Assembly (NCBI GenBank): GCA_964396225.1
Contig: CAYNEL010000012.1
Span: 1-22,036, forward strand
Direction: 5' to 3'
DNA length: 22,036 nt
From: CAYNEL01 sp964396225
GTDB lineage: Bacteria; Patescibacteriota; Minisyncoccia; Moranbacterales; UBA1568
The translations under genes were made by a program, and so were the position numbers. The notes below the pieces were generated by a model. It was not told where the DNA came from. It ran no database searches and saw only the letters and a list, made by a program, of their open reading frames with translations. Below are positions 1 to 6,688 of the stretch, one piece after another (within the stretch, counting starts at the first letter, position 1; each line of letters opens with the position of its first letter).

Positions 1-287
1 CCGGTGGAGCCGCCCTGGCCGCCATTGGCGACCTGAGACTGGTCCTGTCCCTGTTTCTGGGACTGATCCTGACCCTGGTGCTGGTCAGCGCGAGCGTCGC
101 CGCCCTTGCCACCATAGCCGTGGCCGCCATCGCCGCCCTTGCCACCGTCACCACCCCGATTATCGGTGTGGCCGATGGGCGAGTAGCCACCACAGTCGTG
201 GCACTTGCTGCCCCCAGCCAGAGCGGTCAGTGGTACAGCTGTCAACAGCAGGAAGGAAAAAACTACCGAGACGAAGTATTTCATCAT
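1..287 (-). CDS. Secreted Gly/Gln-rich protein, partial (C-terminus beyond window edge)
   Basis: The minus-strand frame from ATG at 287 (a second ATG follows at 284) stays open to base 1, giving about 95 codons. The start is supported by an SD-like AAGGGG eight bases upstream and a strong promoter at 375-403. The product begins with a Sec signal peptide: a Lys at residue 3, a hydrophobic core to about residue 20, and a likely cleavage after ALA near residue 25. Next come a CxxC pair (CHDC), a Gly/Asp/Lys-rich stretch with GGKGGD and GGDGG units, and two copies of QGQDQSQ separated by one Lys. I recognise no family. The composition suggests an exported, disordered surface or wall-associated protein. 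The two QGQDQSQ copies use different synonymous codons, so the repeat is selected or old rather than fresh slippage. The Gly-rich part makes a plus-strand shadow ORF that is not a gene. Confidence 0.72.
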   Translation of the reverse strand, partial: MMKYFVSVVFSFLLLTAVPLTALAGGSKCHDCGGYSPIGHTDNRGGDGGKGGDGGHGYGGKGGDARADQHQGQDQSQKQGQDQSQVANGGQGGST

Positions 288-374
288 GATACTATCCCCT
301 TTCAGTTGTAACGGAACTTTGTCCCGAAAGCGTGCAGACGGAATGCCCGCAATCATCACTTTCAAGAACCCAAC

Positions 375-403
375 AGTATATATCAAAACCACTTTTTTGT
401 CAA
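375..403 (-). promoter_or_regulatory. Sigma70-type promoter of the Gly-rich secreted protein
   Basis: On the minus strand TTGACA (403-398) is followed after exactly 17 bases by TATACT (380-375). The predicted transcription start is near 368, giving an untranslated leader of about 80 bases before ATG 287. It is one of the best promoter matches in the window. Confidence 0.8.
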
Positions 404-439
404 GGGTAGAATACCCAATTTTAATGGCTCAACAGAGCC
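404..439. promoter_or_regulatory. Two adjacent palindromes abutting the -35 box
   Basis: GGGTA-gaa-TACCC (404-416) directly touches the -35 hexamer at 398-403. GGCTC-aaca-GAGCC (426-439) lies ten bases further upstream. Their position suggests operator or activator sites for the Gly-rich secreted protein. The second could instead be a hairpin, but no T-run follows it on the minus strand. Function is inferred from position only. Confidence 0.4.
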
Positions 440-498
440 AAAAAACCGCCTGCCTCTCGGCAAGCGGCCCTGGTAATAGTCCCCCCTCATTATTTCAT

Positions 499-625
499 AC
501 GGCAAAGGTTTTTGTCTTTGGATGCAGGCGAGGCGGAGCCGAGAAGCGGAGTAGGGCGTACTAAGGAGGTACGCTGTCGAGCATCAGAGGCTCCAACAAA
601 GCCATGCGCCAAAGACAAAAGCCGT
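499..625. repeat. Long interrupted inverted repeat, possible structured RNA or mobile repeat element
   Basis: The outer and inner arms pair in order: ACGGC 499-503 with 621-625; TTTTGTCTTTGG 510-521 with 609-620 (12 perfect pairs); GGAGCC 535-540 with 589-594; GCGTAC 556-561 with 569-574. The apical loop is TAAGGAG (562-568). On the plus strand the loop plus the next two bases read AAGGAGGT, a full Shine-Dalgarno sequence; on the minus strand they read as the anti-SD CCTCCTTA. The element starts six bases after the DUF4870 stop codon, so on the minus strand it would lie in that gene's 3' UTR, but it has no T-run like a normal terminator. No ORF inside looks real. It could be a transcript-end structure, a small RNA or a dispersed palindromic repeat. 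Confidence 0.6.
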
Positions 626-630
626 AGAAA

Positions 631-999
631 CTAGATGTTGATCTTCTTGGCCAGATCGCCAATAACCGGAATCTCCCACTTCTGACCCATGAGCGTCTTT
701 ACCAACGCCACCAGGTCGACCACCACCACCACGAGCCAGAGAAGCCAGCCGATGATGGGAATCCAGAAGATCATCCAGCCTACGAACATGATGATGGCCA
801 GGATGAGGCCCTGTTTGCCATGGAACTGGCAGAACGGGCTGTCTTTCTTCAAGAGAAGCGGCACGAGACAGAAGATGCCGAGGTACGAGAGAGCCGCCAC
901 GATCTTGTTCTCCTCCACGTCCTTGTCCACGGGCGCGGCCGGGGCCGGCGCGGGAGCTGGGGCCTGTTCCGGAGCCGGAGCGCCGTTCTGCTGTTCCAT
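631..999 (-). CDS. DUF4870-like small membrane protein
   Basis: This is a 122-residue protein with a Pro/Ala-rich N-terminus (repeated AP units, residues 7-23) followed by a DUF4870/Tic20-like core. The core has a helix around residues 34-50 (ALSYLGIFCLVPLL), the conserved FCQFHGKQGLIL segment at about 56-67, and two further hydrophobic helices to about residue 100. The FHxxQGL-type segment is typical of DUF4870, whose biochemical role is unknown. It sits in the inner membrane with an acidic linker (DKDVEEN) before the first helix. It is the last gene of the minus-strand envelope cluster and is followed by the 499-625 element. No SD precedes the ATG; the start context is pyrimidine-rich (TTATCCCT). 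Family call is good, function unknown. Confidence 0.8.
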   Translation of the reverse strand: MEQQNGAPAPEQAPAPAPAPAAPVDKDVEENKIVAALSYLGIFCLVPLLLKKDSPFCQFHGKQGLILAIIMFVGWMIFWIPIIGWLLWLVVVVVDLVALVKTLMGQKWEIPVIGDLAKKINI

Positions 1000-1028
1000 A
1001 GGGATAAGTCGAAAATAGTTACGCTTCC

Positions 1029-1034
1029 AGTATA
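1029..1034 (-). promoter_or_regulatory. Candidate -10 box for the DUF4870 gene
   Basis: TATACT on the minus strand lies 29 bases before ATG 999, which would give a leader of about 22 bases. No convincing -35 hexamer is present, so this rests on the match to the -10 sequence that recurs elsewhere in the window. Confidence 0.4.
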
Positions 1035-1079
1035 CACCCGGGACGAGAAAGGGCTACCCCATGGGCTGCGGGGCGTCCC

Positions 1080-1466
1080 TCAATGCGCCAGCCCGGCCAA
1101 TTCCCGGAGGATGTCAGCGGGAATCGGGTTACGCTTGGGGCTCTCGCCCGGATACCGCCAGCAACTGATGATGCGAAGATGTTTGCCTCGTGGCCGCCCC
1201 TTGAGAGCGAAACCTGGGATCCGGCGATGGCCGTCGCCGGCTTTCACCTGGTACATCACCCAGATCTCTTCTTTCCACTGCGGACCCTGAGGGGTCATTT
1301 TTTCCGATGTCGGCTGCATAGCCGCCACCATCCCCTCGAGGATGGCTTCCTCTGTCCGGCGGGGGTGGCGGATGATCCGGCTGATGCGTTGCTTGGACAG
1401 TCCGTATTGCTTCAATTTCCACTGGGCGTGGCTAGTCCAGACCTGGGACGACATAAAGGGGATCAA
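1080..1466 (-). CDS. Small conserved-looking protein of unknown function (DUF4258-like at best)
   Basis: This 128-residue basic protein could start at TTG 1466, which overlaps the htpX stop codon (TTGA), or at ATG 1454 (124 residues). The ATG has the same pyrimidine-rich CCCCTTT context as other starts here; neither has an SD. The N-terminus reads WTSHAQWKLKQYGLSKQRI, then a RIIRHPRRTEEAI segment and an internal EEIWVMYQV strand, ending with RIISCWRYPG. A His-x3-Lys-like start with a helix, then 'R-I-I-x-x-P', then a strand with a conserved aromatic residue recalls the DUF4258/RelE-like small fold, but I cannot confirm it. Overlap with htpX indicates translational coupling and a shared transcript. 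No toxin partner is visible. Confidence 0.6.
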   Translation of the reverse strand: MIPFMSSQVWTSHAQWKLKQYGLSKQRISRIIRHPRRTEEAILEGMVAAMQPTSEKMTPQGPQWKEEIWVMYQVKAGDGHRRIPGFALKGRPRGKHLRIISCWRYPGESPKRNPIPADILRELAGLAH

Positions 1467-2359
1467 TGTGCGTGCTCCATCCCGCGGAGCGCCTTGATGC
1501 GTTCCTGGATGGGCGGATGAGTCATGAAGAGCCGTGCCAGGGACGGCCCCTTGAAAGGGTTGGCGATGAAGAGCGAGGCCGTGGCGGTATTGGCCGCTTC
1601 GAGCTTCTCGGTATCGCCTGCGATCTTCTCAAGAGCGCTGGCCAGCCCTTTGGGATAGCGGGTGAGGAGGGCCCCCGAGGCATCGGCCAGGTATTCACGC
1701 TTCCGGGAAATAGCCAGCTGGATCAGCATGGCCGCCAGCGGAGCGAGGATCGAGAGGATGATGCCGACGAGGAAAAGGACGGCCCTGGCCTGTCCGCCCT
1801 CCCGGCTGTCACGGTGCCCGCCGTAAAAGGCGAAGTGCCGGAACCAGTCGGCGAGGAGCGCCACGAAGCCCACCATCACCACCACTACGGTCGAGACGAG
1901 GATATCGCGGTTGCCGATGTGCGAGAGCTCATGCGCGAGCACGCCTTCGAGTTCGCTCCGGTCGAGCCGCTCGAGGAGGCCAGTGGTGACGCAGATGACA
2001 CCGTGCTCCGGATCACGCCCCGTGGCAAAGGCATTGAGCGCGCTATCCTCCATGATGTAGAGGCGCGGTACCGGGAGGCCGGCCGTGATGCACAGGTTCT
2101 CGACGAGGCGGTAGAGTTCGCGGTGCTGTTCGGGATCGAGTGGATGGGCGTTGCTCATCTTGAGGACGAGCTTGTCGCTCCACCAGTACGAGCCGAAACT
2201 CATCGCCACGGAGAGGATGACCGCGCCGTAGAGAATACGCGAGTCGCCGAGCGCGCCTGCAAAGACATACCCCACCCCGATGATCAGGACGAGGAAGAGC
2301 GTCATATAGATCCAGGTGAGCCGGGTGTTCTTGTCGTACGAACGATAGATGGTGGCCAT
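1463..2359 (-). CDS. htpX: Membrane zinc metalloprotease HtpX (M48 family)
   Basis: HtpX is an inner-membrane protease that degrades damaged or misfolded membrane proteins. I chose ATG 2359 (298 residues) over the upstream TTG at 2389, because the family starts with MATxY and the -10 box at 2410-2415 then leaves a normal leader. Two N-terminal membrane segments (about residues 16-34 and 41-58) are followed by the catalytic domain with VLAHELSHIGNRD, HELSH being residues 143-147 and holding two zinc ligands and the general base. A pair of further membrane segments follows (about 155-172 and 193-218). The third zinc ligand is in REYLADASGA (Glu222). The C-terminus carries the family's FxTHPPIxERI signature. 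Length is normal and all key residues are present, so the enzyme should be active. It is downstream of lemA and DUF2207 and overlaps the next small gene. Confidence 0.95.
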   Translation of the reverse strand: MATIYRSYDKNTRLTWIYMTLFLVLIIGVGYVFAGALGDSRILYGAVILSVAMSFGSYWWSDKLVLKMSNAHPLDPEQHRELYRLVENLCITAGLPVPRLYIMEDSALNAFATGRDPEHGVICVTTGLLERLDRSELEGVLAHELSHIGNRDILVSTVVVVMVGFVALLADWFRHFAFYGGHRDSREGGQARAVLFLVGIILSILAPLAAMLIQLAISRKREYLADASGALLTRYPKGLASALEKIAGDTEKLEAANTATASLFIANPFKGPSLARLFMTHPPIQERIKALRGMEHAH

Positions 2360-2409
2360 AGAGACGAGGGGAAAGGATTGAGAGATCAAGCGTTCCGCAG
2401 AGTCAGAAA

Positions 2410-2438
2410 ATTATACAAAAAAACTCAGCGTTTGGGAA
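2410..2438 (-). promoter_or_regulatory. Promoter for htpX, just downstream of the DUF2207 stop codon
   Basis: A perfect TATAAT (2415-2410, minus strand) is preceded 17 bases upstream by TTCCCA (2438-2433, four of six matches). The predicted start near 2403 gives a leader of about 44 bases to ATG 2359. It suggests that htpX can be transcribed separately from lemA-DUF2207. Confidence 0.6.
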
Positions 2439-2441
2439 GCC

Positions 2442-4181
2442 TCACCAGCTTCCGCCGCCGCCTCCCCCTCCGCCGCCGCCGGACGACCCACCGCCGCCCG
2501 AACCGCTCGAACTGCCGGGCGCGGACGCCATCGTGGAGGCGGCCACCGCGCCGAAATGCGACAGATCGCTCGAGAACGCCCCGGCCGAAAACCCACGGCC
2601 CGTCGAGTCGCTGTACCACTGCGGAGGGGTGGTGTAGATGTCCTCGAATTCCTTGGCCCAGGCTTTTTCTACGCCGAGCACCATGGCAGCCGGCAGGAGG
2701 GCTTCGAACAGCTCCGGGCGCTTCTCAGGCGCGTTGTGAAAATTGATCCGGTCTTTTTCGGCGATCTGGAGATATTCCTTGAGCCCGAGCACGCGCTCTC
2801 GCATCACTGCCCCTTCACGCGTCACCCGCGACATAAGCGAAGCGAAAACAAAATAGACGACGAAACCGACGCCTACCGCGATGACCGCGGCGACGCCATG
2901 GATAGGCAGGAGGAAGACGCTCACACCGATGGCCCCAAGGCCATAGAGGACATAGCGGCCTTTCACTGTGCCCGGATCCTCCGCGTAGAGCTTGGCCTTG
3001 AGGAGATCCCGCATTACCGCTTTGCCGATGCCGGGGATATGCGTATAAAACTTGTTCTTCAGGTCGGAAAGGGCGACCGCCCGGCCCGACTCTCCCTGAC
3101 TCCCGAAGAGGGCGTCGAGCACCTTGGCTTGCCAGTCTGCGGACGCCGGCTTGTCGGTCCGCGTGAAAACATAGTCTTCCCGGTCGAACACGAGGATCTT
3201 CTTGGTTTCCTTTTTGATGGTGAGATACCCGCCCACTGCCAGCTCGATCAAGGCGGCCGAGAGATGGCTCGCATTGACCTTTTCCTTCATCAGCGCGCCA
3301 ATATGGAGGGCGGAGAGGTTTTCGGGAGCGGCGTACTCCGCCACGATGGTGCCCCGGCCTTGCGGGTCGCGGCCGCGGCGGCGCCATACTCCATACATCA
3401 CGACGAAGACGGCCGCCGGAAACAGGGTGAGCGGGTTGTCCCGGAGGAACCAGAGAATGCGCGACCAGGCCGTCGGCCAGGCGATGACGCCCGGTGTGAA
3501 GCCGACCGCCACCGTCAGCCCTTCGCCCGCCTCGAGCGTCCGGTCGGAGTGCGCCGCGTACGCGTTGCCGTCCGAGTCCGCGGTGCCGTCACAGGATTCG
3601 GTCGAGCCGAACGCTCCCAAATAACAACTCGCCTGCAGTACCGAGGCGTCTTCCGGCAGGATGATACGGACGGCGGCCCGCTCGATCGCCACCGGCCAGG
3701 CGTTGCCAGTGACGTTCCAATAGAGTTCGTCGTACCCGTCGAAAGAGCCGAGAGCGGCCCGGGCCGCGTAGCGAATGACGTAGAGGTGCTCGCCCGTCAC
3801 CGTCCGATCGGGATCTCCGATCTTGATATGGAGGGTGTCCCCCTCCCGGGAAAGCGTATGCGGGTAGGCCGCGCCATTCCCGTCCGTGACGCTTTCGACC
3901 TCGATGCCCAAACTCTGGCGGTTGCCGTAGGACGTTTCGTACCTGATCGGAATGTCGCGGAAGATGCCGTGCTTATCAAGCGTCCCGAAATCATAACGGA
4001 TGTGTTCCTCGACCACGACGGAGGAGTCGCGGCGTACCTCGACCGTCACAGAAAAGTCGCGGATGCTTTCTGCCGAGGCCGGCGCCGTAGGAAGACCTAG
4101 GAAAACGGAGAGGCAAAAAGCAAAGACGACCCCGGACCGGCGGGATCGTCTCTCGGTGATGATATGGGCAGTAGCGCGCAT
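2442..4181 (-). CDS. DUF2207 membrane protein
   Basis: This 579-residue protein has a signal peptide (core about 18-36, cleavage near ASA/ES). An exported DUF2207 domain follows (about 38-235), with typical phrases such as FRDIPIRY, LYVIRYAA and DELYWNVTGNAWPV. A membrane segment around 252-265 is followed by the RRRGRDP basic stop-transfer. A cytoplasmic part (about 275-400) contains the winged-helix-like ALIELAVGGYLTIKKE. A second hydrophobic region (about 412-445) follows, then a helical domain with LGLKEYLQIAEKDR and FEALLPAAMVLGVEKAWAKEF. The tail is a polyglycine run ending GGSW, a hallmark of this family. Its function is unestablished. DUF2207 genes are commonly found beside lemA, as here with a 14-base gap, so the two probably act together at the membrane. 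Confidence 0.92.
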   Translation of the reverse strand: MRATAHIITERRSRRSGVVFAFCLSVFLGLPTAPASAESIRDFSVTVEVRRDSSVVVEEHIRYDFGTLDKHGIFRDIPIRYETSYGNRQSLGIEVESVTDGNGAAYPHTLSREGDTLHIKIGDPDRTVTGEHLYVIRYAARAALGSFDGYDELYWNVTGNAWPVAIERAAVRIILPEDASVLQASCYLGAFGSTESCDGTADSDGNAYAAHSDRTLEAGEGLTVAVGFTPGVIAWPTAWSRILWFLRDNPLTLFPAAVFVVMYGVWRRRGRDPQGRGTIVAEYAAPENLSALHIGALMKEKVNASHLSAALIELAVGGYLTIKKETKKILVFDREDYVFTRTDKPASADWQAKVLDALFGSQGESGRAVALSDLKNKFYTHIPGIGKAVMRDLLKAKLYAEDPGTVKGRYVLYGLGAIGVSVFLLPIHGVAAVIAVGVGFVVYFVFASLMSRVTREGAVMRERVLGLKEYLQIAEKDRINFHNAPEKRPELFEALLPAAMVLGVEKAWAKEFEDIYTTPPQWYSDSTGRGFSAGAFSSDLSHFGAVAASTMASAPGSSSGSGGGGSSGGGGGGGGGGSW

Positions 4182-4195
4182 ACGCGCGGCTTGCG

Positions 4196-4735
4196 TCAGA
4201 AGGACACTTGGACCGGGGCCTTCTCGCCTTCGGCCGCCTCGAAGAATTTGCGCTCGGTGAAACGAAGTATCCCACCGATGAGGTTGGTGGGGAAGGTCTG
4301 GAGCTTGGTGTTGAAATCGCGCACGTTGCCGTTGTAGAAGCGACGGGAAGCCTGGATCTTGTTCTCGGTGTCGGAGAGTTCGCGCTGGAGCTCGAGGAAA
4401 TTCTGGTTGGCTTTCAGGTCCGGGTAATTCTCCGCCACGGCGAAGAGACTCTTCAACGCGCCGGTGAGCATGTTCTCGGCTTCGGCCTTACCGTCGTCGC
4501 CGGCCTGCATCGCCTTGGAACGCGCCTCAGTCACCTTCTCGAGAAGCTCGCGCTCATGCGTAGCGTATCCCTTGACGGTGTTGATGAGGTTGGGGATGAG
4601 GTCGTAACGGCGCTTCAGCTGGACGTCGATGTCGCTCCAGGCCTCGTCTACCCGGTTTTTCAGGGTGATCAGGCCGTTGTAGGTGAAGATGAGCCAAAGG
4701 GCGACGACACCTGCGGCAATAAAGATCCACAACAT
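4196..4735 (-). CDS. lemA: LemA family membrane protein
   Basis: This is a 179-residue protein of normal LemA length. A single N-terminal membrane anchor (about residues 2-18) is followed by the family's conserved LKNRVDEAWSDIDVQLKRR and YDLIPNLINTVKGYATHE segments. Long amphipathic helices then form an antiparallel bundle, with AENYPDLKANQNFLELQREL and the FYNGNVRDFNTKLQTFP motif near residues 132-150. LemA proteins are membrane-anchored with a cytoplasmic or periplasmic helical bundle and no known enzymatic activity; they recur beside DUF2207 and HtpX genes. This is the first gene of the envelope cluster. The start has no SD but a strong pyrimidine tract (TTCTTCCCCCT) immediately before ATG. 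Confidence 0.96.
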   Translation of the reverse strand: MLWIFIAAGVVALWLIFTYNGLITLKNRVDEAWSDIDVQLKRRYDLIPNLINTVKGYATHERELLEKVTEARSKAMQAGDDGKAEAENMLTGALKSLFAVAENYPDLKANQNFLELQRELSDTENKIQASRRFYNGNVRDFNTKLQTFPTNLIGGILRFTERKFFEAAEGEKAPVQVSF

Positions 4736-4765
4736 AGGGGGAAGAAGTAATGGTTGGGCAGCCCC

Positions 4766-4774
4766 AGTCTAGCA
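4766..4774 (-). promoter_or_regulatory. Extended -10 promoter for lemA
   Basis: The minus strand reads TGCTAGACT (4774-4766), an extended -10 box, 30 bases before the lemA ATG. There is no good -35, which extended -10 promoters can do without. It is back to back with the plus-strand promoter at 4809-4817. Confidence 0.5.
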
Positions 4775-4808
4775 CCGCTTCGGCCGGAACGGAAGCCCCG
4801 GCCTCGCG

Positions 4809-4817
4809 TGATATACT
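4809..4817 (+). promoter_or_regulatory. Extended -10 promoter giving a leaderless mRNA
   Basis: TGATATACT (TG at 4809-4810, TATACT at 4812-4817) ends seven bases before ATG 4825. Transcription should start at or within a base of the ATG. No -35 match and no SD are present, so the downstream gene is probably leaderless. Confidence 0.65.
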
Positions 4818-4824
4818 GAGACCT

Positions 4825-5250
4825 ATGGACAAGATTTTCCTCATCCCGCTGGCGGTCGGCCTCCTCGCCCAGATCACCAAGTTCGTCCATTTCGGCCTCC
4901 GGCACGGTTGGGACTGGCGCTACTCGATCACCTACGGGCACATGCCGAGCGCGCACACCGCTTTCGTCACGTCGCTCGTCACCACCATCGCGCTTTTCGA
5001 GGGTATCCACACACCCGCGTTCGCCGTGGCGGTGGTTTTCGCCATCCTCGTCATCTTCGACGCGTTGCGCCTGCGGGTCTATATGGGCGAACATGCGGTG
5101 ATGCTGAACAAACTGGTCAAGGAACTCAAGCTCTCTCCCCGCAAATTCCCCCGCATCAAGGAACGGGTCGGCCACAAGCCCGAGGAGGTGGCCGGCGGTG
5201 CACTCTTTGGCGCCGTCCTCACCTGGATCCTGGCCTCTTTCTGCTTCTGA
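4825..5250 (+). CDS. Divergent PAP2 family membrane protein (YuiD-like)
   Basis: This 141-residue integral membrane protein belongs to the 'divergent PAP2' (DUF212) family typified by Bacillus YuiD. I chose ATG 4825 (MDKIFLIPLAVGLLAQ), not the upstream in-frame GTG/ATG codons, because the extended -10 box lies directly before it. Family marks are YGHMPSAHTAFVTSLVT (residues 31-47), the FAILVIFDALRLRVYMGEHA segment (72-91) and GHKPEEVAGGALFGAVL (116-132). Three to four membrane helices are predicted. The His and Arg of the classical PAP2 phosphatase site are only partly represented, and a phosphatase role for this branch is not established. The gene is divergent from lemA and ends in a shared terminator with the convergent murE-like gene. 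Confidence 0.9.
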   Translation: MDKIFLIPLAVGLLAQITKFVHFGLRHGWDWRYSITYGHMPSAHTAFVTSLVTTIALFEGIHTPAFAVAVVFAILVIFDALRLRVYMGEHAVMLNKLVKELKLSPRKFPRIKERVGHKPEEVAGGALFGAVLTWILASFCF

Positions 5251-5273
5251 CGCGTTCTGTCATCCGAGAAAAG

Positions 5274-5303
5274 AAAAACGCCCCTCGATCAGGGGTGTTT
5301 TTT
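5274..5303. terminator. Bidirectional rho-independent terminator
   Basis: The hairpin ACGCCCCT (5278-5285), loop CGATC (5286-5290), AGGGGTGT (5291-5298) has eight pairs including one G-U. It is flanked by an A-run on the left and TTTTTT (5298-5303) on the right. It lies between two convergent genes and can end both. Confidence 0.9.
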
Positions 5304-5325
5304 ATGGCTTCCGTATCCCCGTCGA

Positions 5326-6606
5326 CTATTCCAGATGGTCGGCCATCTTCCGAAGCTGGTTCAATTCCTCCTCGATGACCCTGCGGTCATTCCATTTCAC
5401 CCGGCGCGAACCGATGGCCATGGTCTCCTCGGCACCCTTGCCAGTGACGACCAGGGTGTCGCCGCTCTCGGCCATATGAAGCGCCTGGCGGATGGCCTGC
5501 CGCCGGTCGAGGATGCGGAAGTAGTCGGTACCGAGCTTCTTGCTCCCCAGACCCGCCGCGATCTCGTCCAAGATACGTTCGGGGTCCTCGTGATAAGGGT
5601 CCTCATTGGTCAAGATGACGATATCGGCGCGCGAGGCCACGATCTCCCCCATGATGGGGCGCTTGCCCCGATCGCGTTCGCCGCAGGCTCCCAGGATAGC
5701 GATGGTCTTCCGGTCCGGGGCGCGCCGCATCTGGCCGACCAAAGTGTAGAGCTTGTCGAGGGAATCGGGCGTGACGGCGTAGTCGACGAGGATGGTCAGG
5801 CCGCGGTCGTTGGGCACTTGTTCGAGGCGTCCTGGGACACCGTCGATCTTCGCCAAGGCGCCGGCCATGACGGGAAGCGGGATGTTCTGGGTCAGGCCGA
5901 CACTGACGGCGGCCAGGGCATTCTCGATGTTAAAACGGCCTGGAACACGCAGGGTGAACGGCGTGCCGCCGATCGAGAACGCCGAGCCTTCGATAGTCTC
6001 CTCGATGTTCTCGGCATACACTCCGGCCTGCGGCGACAGGGTGCTGTAGAACAGGTAGCGGCCGGAAGCGGCTCGGGCGAACTCGTCCGGGCTCTCCATA
6101 TCGGCGTTCAGGACGGATATCCGCGCCGCGCGGAAGAGCTTCTTCTTGGCGTCGCGGTACCGGGCCATGGTCCTGTGGTAGTCCAGATGCTCACGGGTGA
6201 CGTTGGTGAGGACCCCCACGGCGTACGGGATGCCCCATACCCGGTGCTGGTCCAAGGCATGCGAAGAGGTTTCGAGGACGGCGTACTGGCAACCCGCCTC
6301 CGCTGCCTCATGGAGGAAGCGTTGGACGGCCCAGGAGGAAAGAGTAGTGAATTTGGTCTTGTTGATCCAGCGGCGCTCGCCCACCTGGAAGTTGATGGTG
6401 GAGGCCATGGCCACCCGGTGGCCGGCCGCCTCAAGAATAGCCGTCACGAACTGGACGGTGGTCGTCTTGCCGTTGGTCCCGGTCACCCCGATGACCTTGA
6501 GCCGCCGGCCGGGGAAACCGTAATACCGGCAGGCCAGGAGGGCGAGCGCCCAGTGATAGAGGTTCTTGATGCCCTGCGGGACGGCCTGTTTGAGAGCGTG
6601 CAGCAT
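5326..6606 (-). CDS. murE: MurE-like UDP-MurNAc-peptide ligase without the N-terminal domain
   Basis: The family ligates an amino acid to UDP-MurNAc-L-Ala-D-Glu using ATP in the cytoplasm. The 426-residue product has the ATP loop GVTGTNGKTTT (residues 40-50), the ETSSHALDQHR segment (112-122), NVTREHLDYH (135-144), and YRDAKKKLF with the likely carbamylated Lys near 154. The GRFNIENALAA hinge (223-233) and C-terminal domain follow, with VDYAVTPDSL, LGACGERDRGKRP and VVTGKGAE. Full-length MurE is about 480-500 residues; here the P-loop lies at residue 40, so the usual N-terminal UDP-binding domain is missing. The substrate-selecting DNPR motif is replaced by NEDPYHEDP (334-342), with Tyr where the diaminopimelate-binding Arg sits. 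VDYAHTP has Val for His. The amino acid added is therefore unknown. The start is preceded by an extended -10 box. Confidence 0.88.
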   Translation of the reverse strand: MLHALKQAVPQGIKNLYHWALALLACRYYGFPGRRLKVIGVTGTNGKTTTVQFVTAILEAAGHRVAMASTINFQVGERRWINKTKFTTLSSWAVQRFLHEAAEAGCQYAVLETSSHALDQHRVWGIPYAVGVLTNVTREHLDYHRTMARYRDAKKKLFRAARISVLNADMESPDEFARAASGRYLFYSTLSPQAGVYAENIEETIEGSAFSIGGTPFTLRVPGRFNIENALAAVSVGLTQNIPLPVMAGALAKIDGVPGRLEQVPNDRGLTILVDYAVTPDSLDKLYTLVGQMRRAPDRKTIAILGACGERDRGKRPIMGEIVASRADIVILTNEDPYHEDPERILDEIAAGLGSKKLGTDYFRILDRRQAIRQALHMAESGDTLVVTGKGAEETMAIGSRRVKWNDRRVIEEELNQLRKMADHLE

Positions 6607-6619
6607 AGTTTCTTGAGGG

Positions 6620-6628
6620 AGTATAGCA
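6620..6628 (-). promoter_or_regulatory. Extended -10 promoter for the murE-like gene
   Basis: The minus strand reads TGCTATACT (6628-6620), 13 bases before ATG 6606. Transcription would begin six or seven bases before the ATG, leaving no room for an SD. No -35 match is visible. Confidence 0.6.
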
Positions 6629-6654
6629 GAGTCCTCGGAGTCCGTCGGTCCAGC

Positions 6655-6682
6655 TTGACAAATCCGTCCGAACCGCTAGAGT
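6655..6682 (+). promoter_or_regulatory. Promoter of a short plus-strand transcript
   Basis: TTGACA (6655-6660), a 16-base spacer, then TAGAGT (6677-6682). The predicted start is near 6689. It is divergent from the murE-like promoter 27 bases away. Confidence 0.6.
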
Positions 6683-6688
6683 GGAGGT

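Noticed and set aside
1..287. CHDC as a cytochrome c haem site
   Set aside because: The next residue is Gly, not His, so CxxCH is absent.
78..564. Plus-strand ORFs across the left edge
   Set aside because: They are antisense to the signal-peptide Gly-rich protein and cross its promoter; no SD or motif.
2442..2500. Polyglycine end of the DUF2207 gene as a sequencing slip
   Set aside because: A Gly-rich tail ending in SW is usual for this family.
1466..2746. 426-residue plus-strand ORF, and similar long plus ORFs at 2556-4100, 5335-6690, 10995-12134 and 14560-15513
   Set aside because: Each lies antisense to a clear gene (htpX, DUF2207, the murE-like gene, holA/DUF3048, polA), with arginine/histidine-rich low-complexity composition typical of GC-rich shadow frames.
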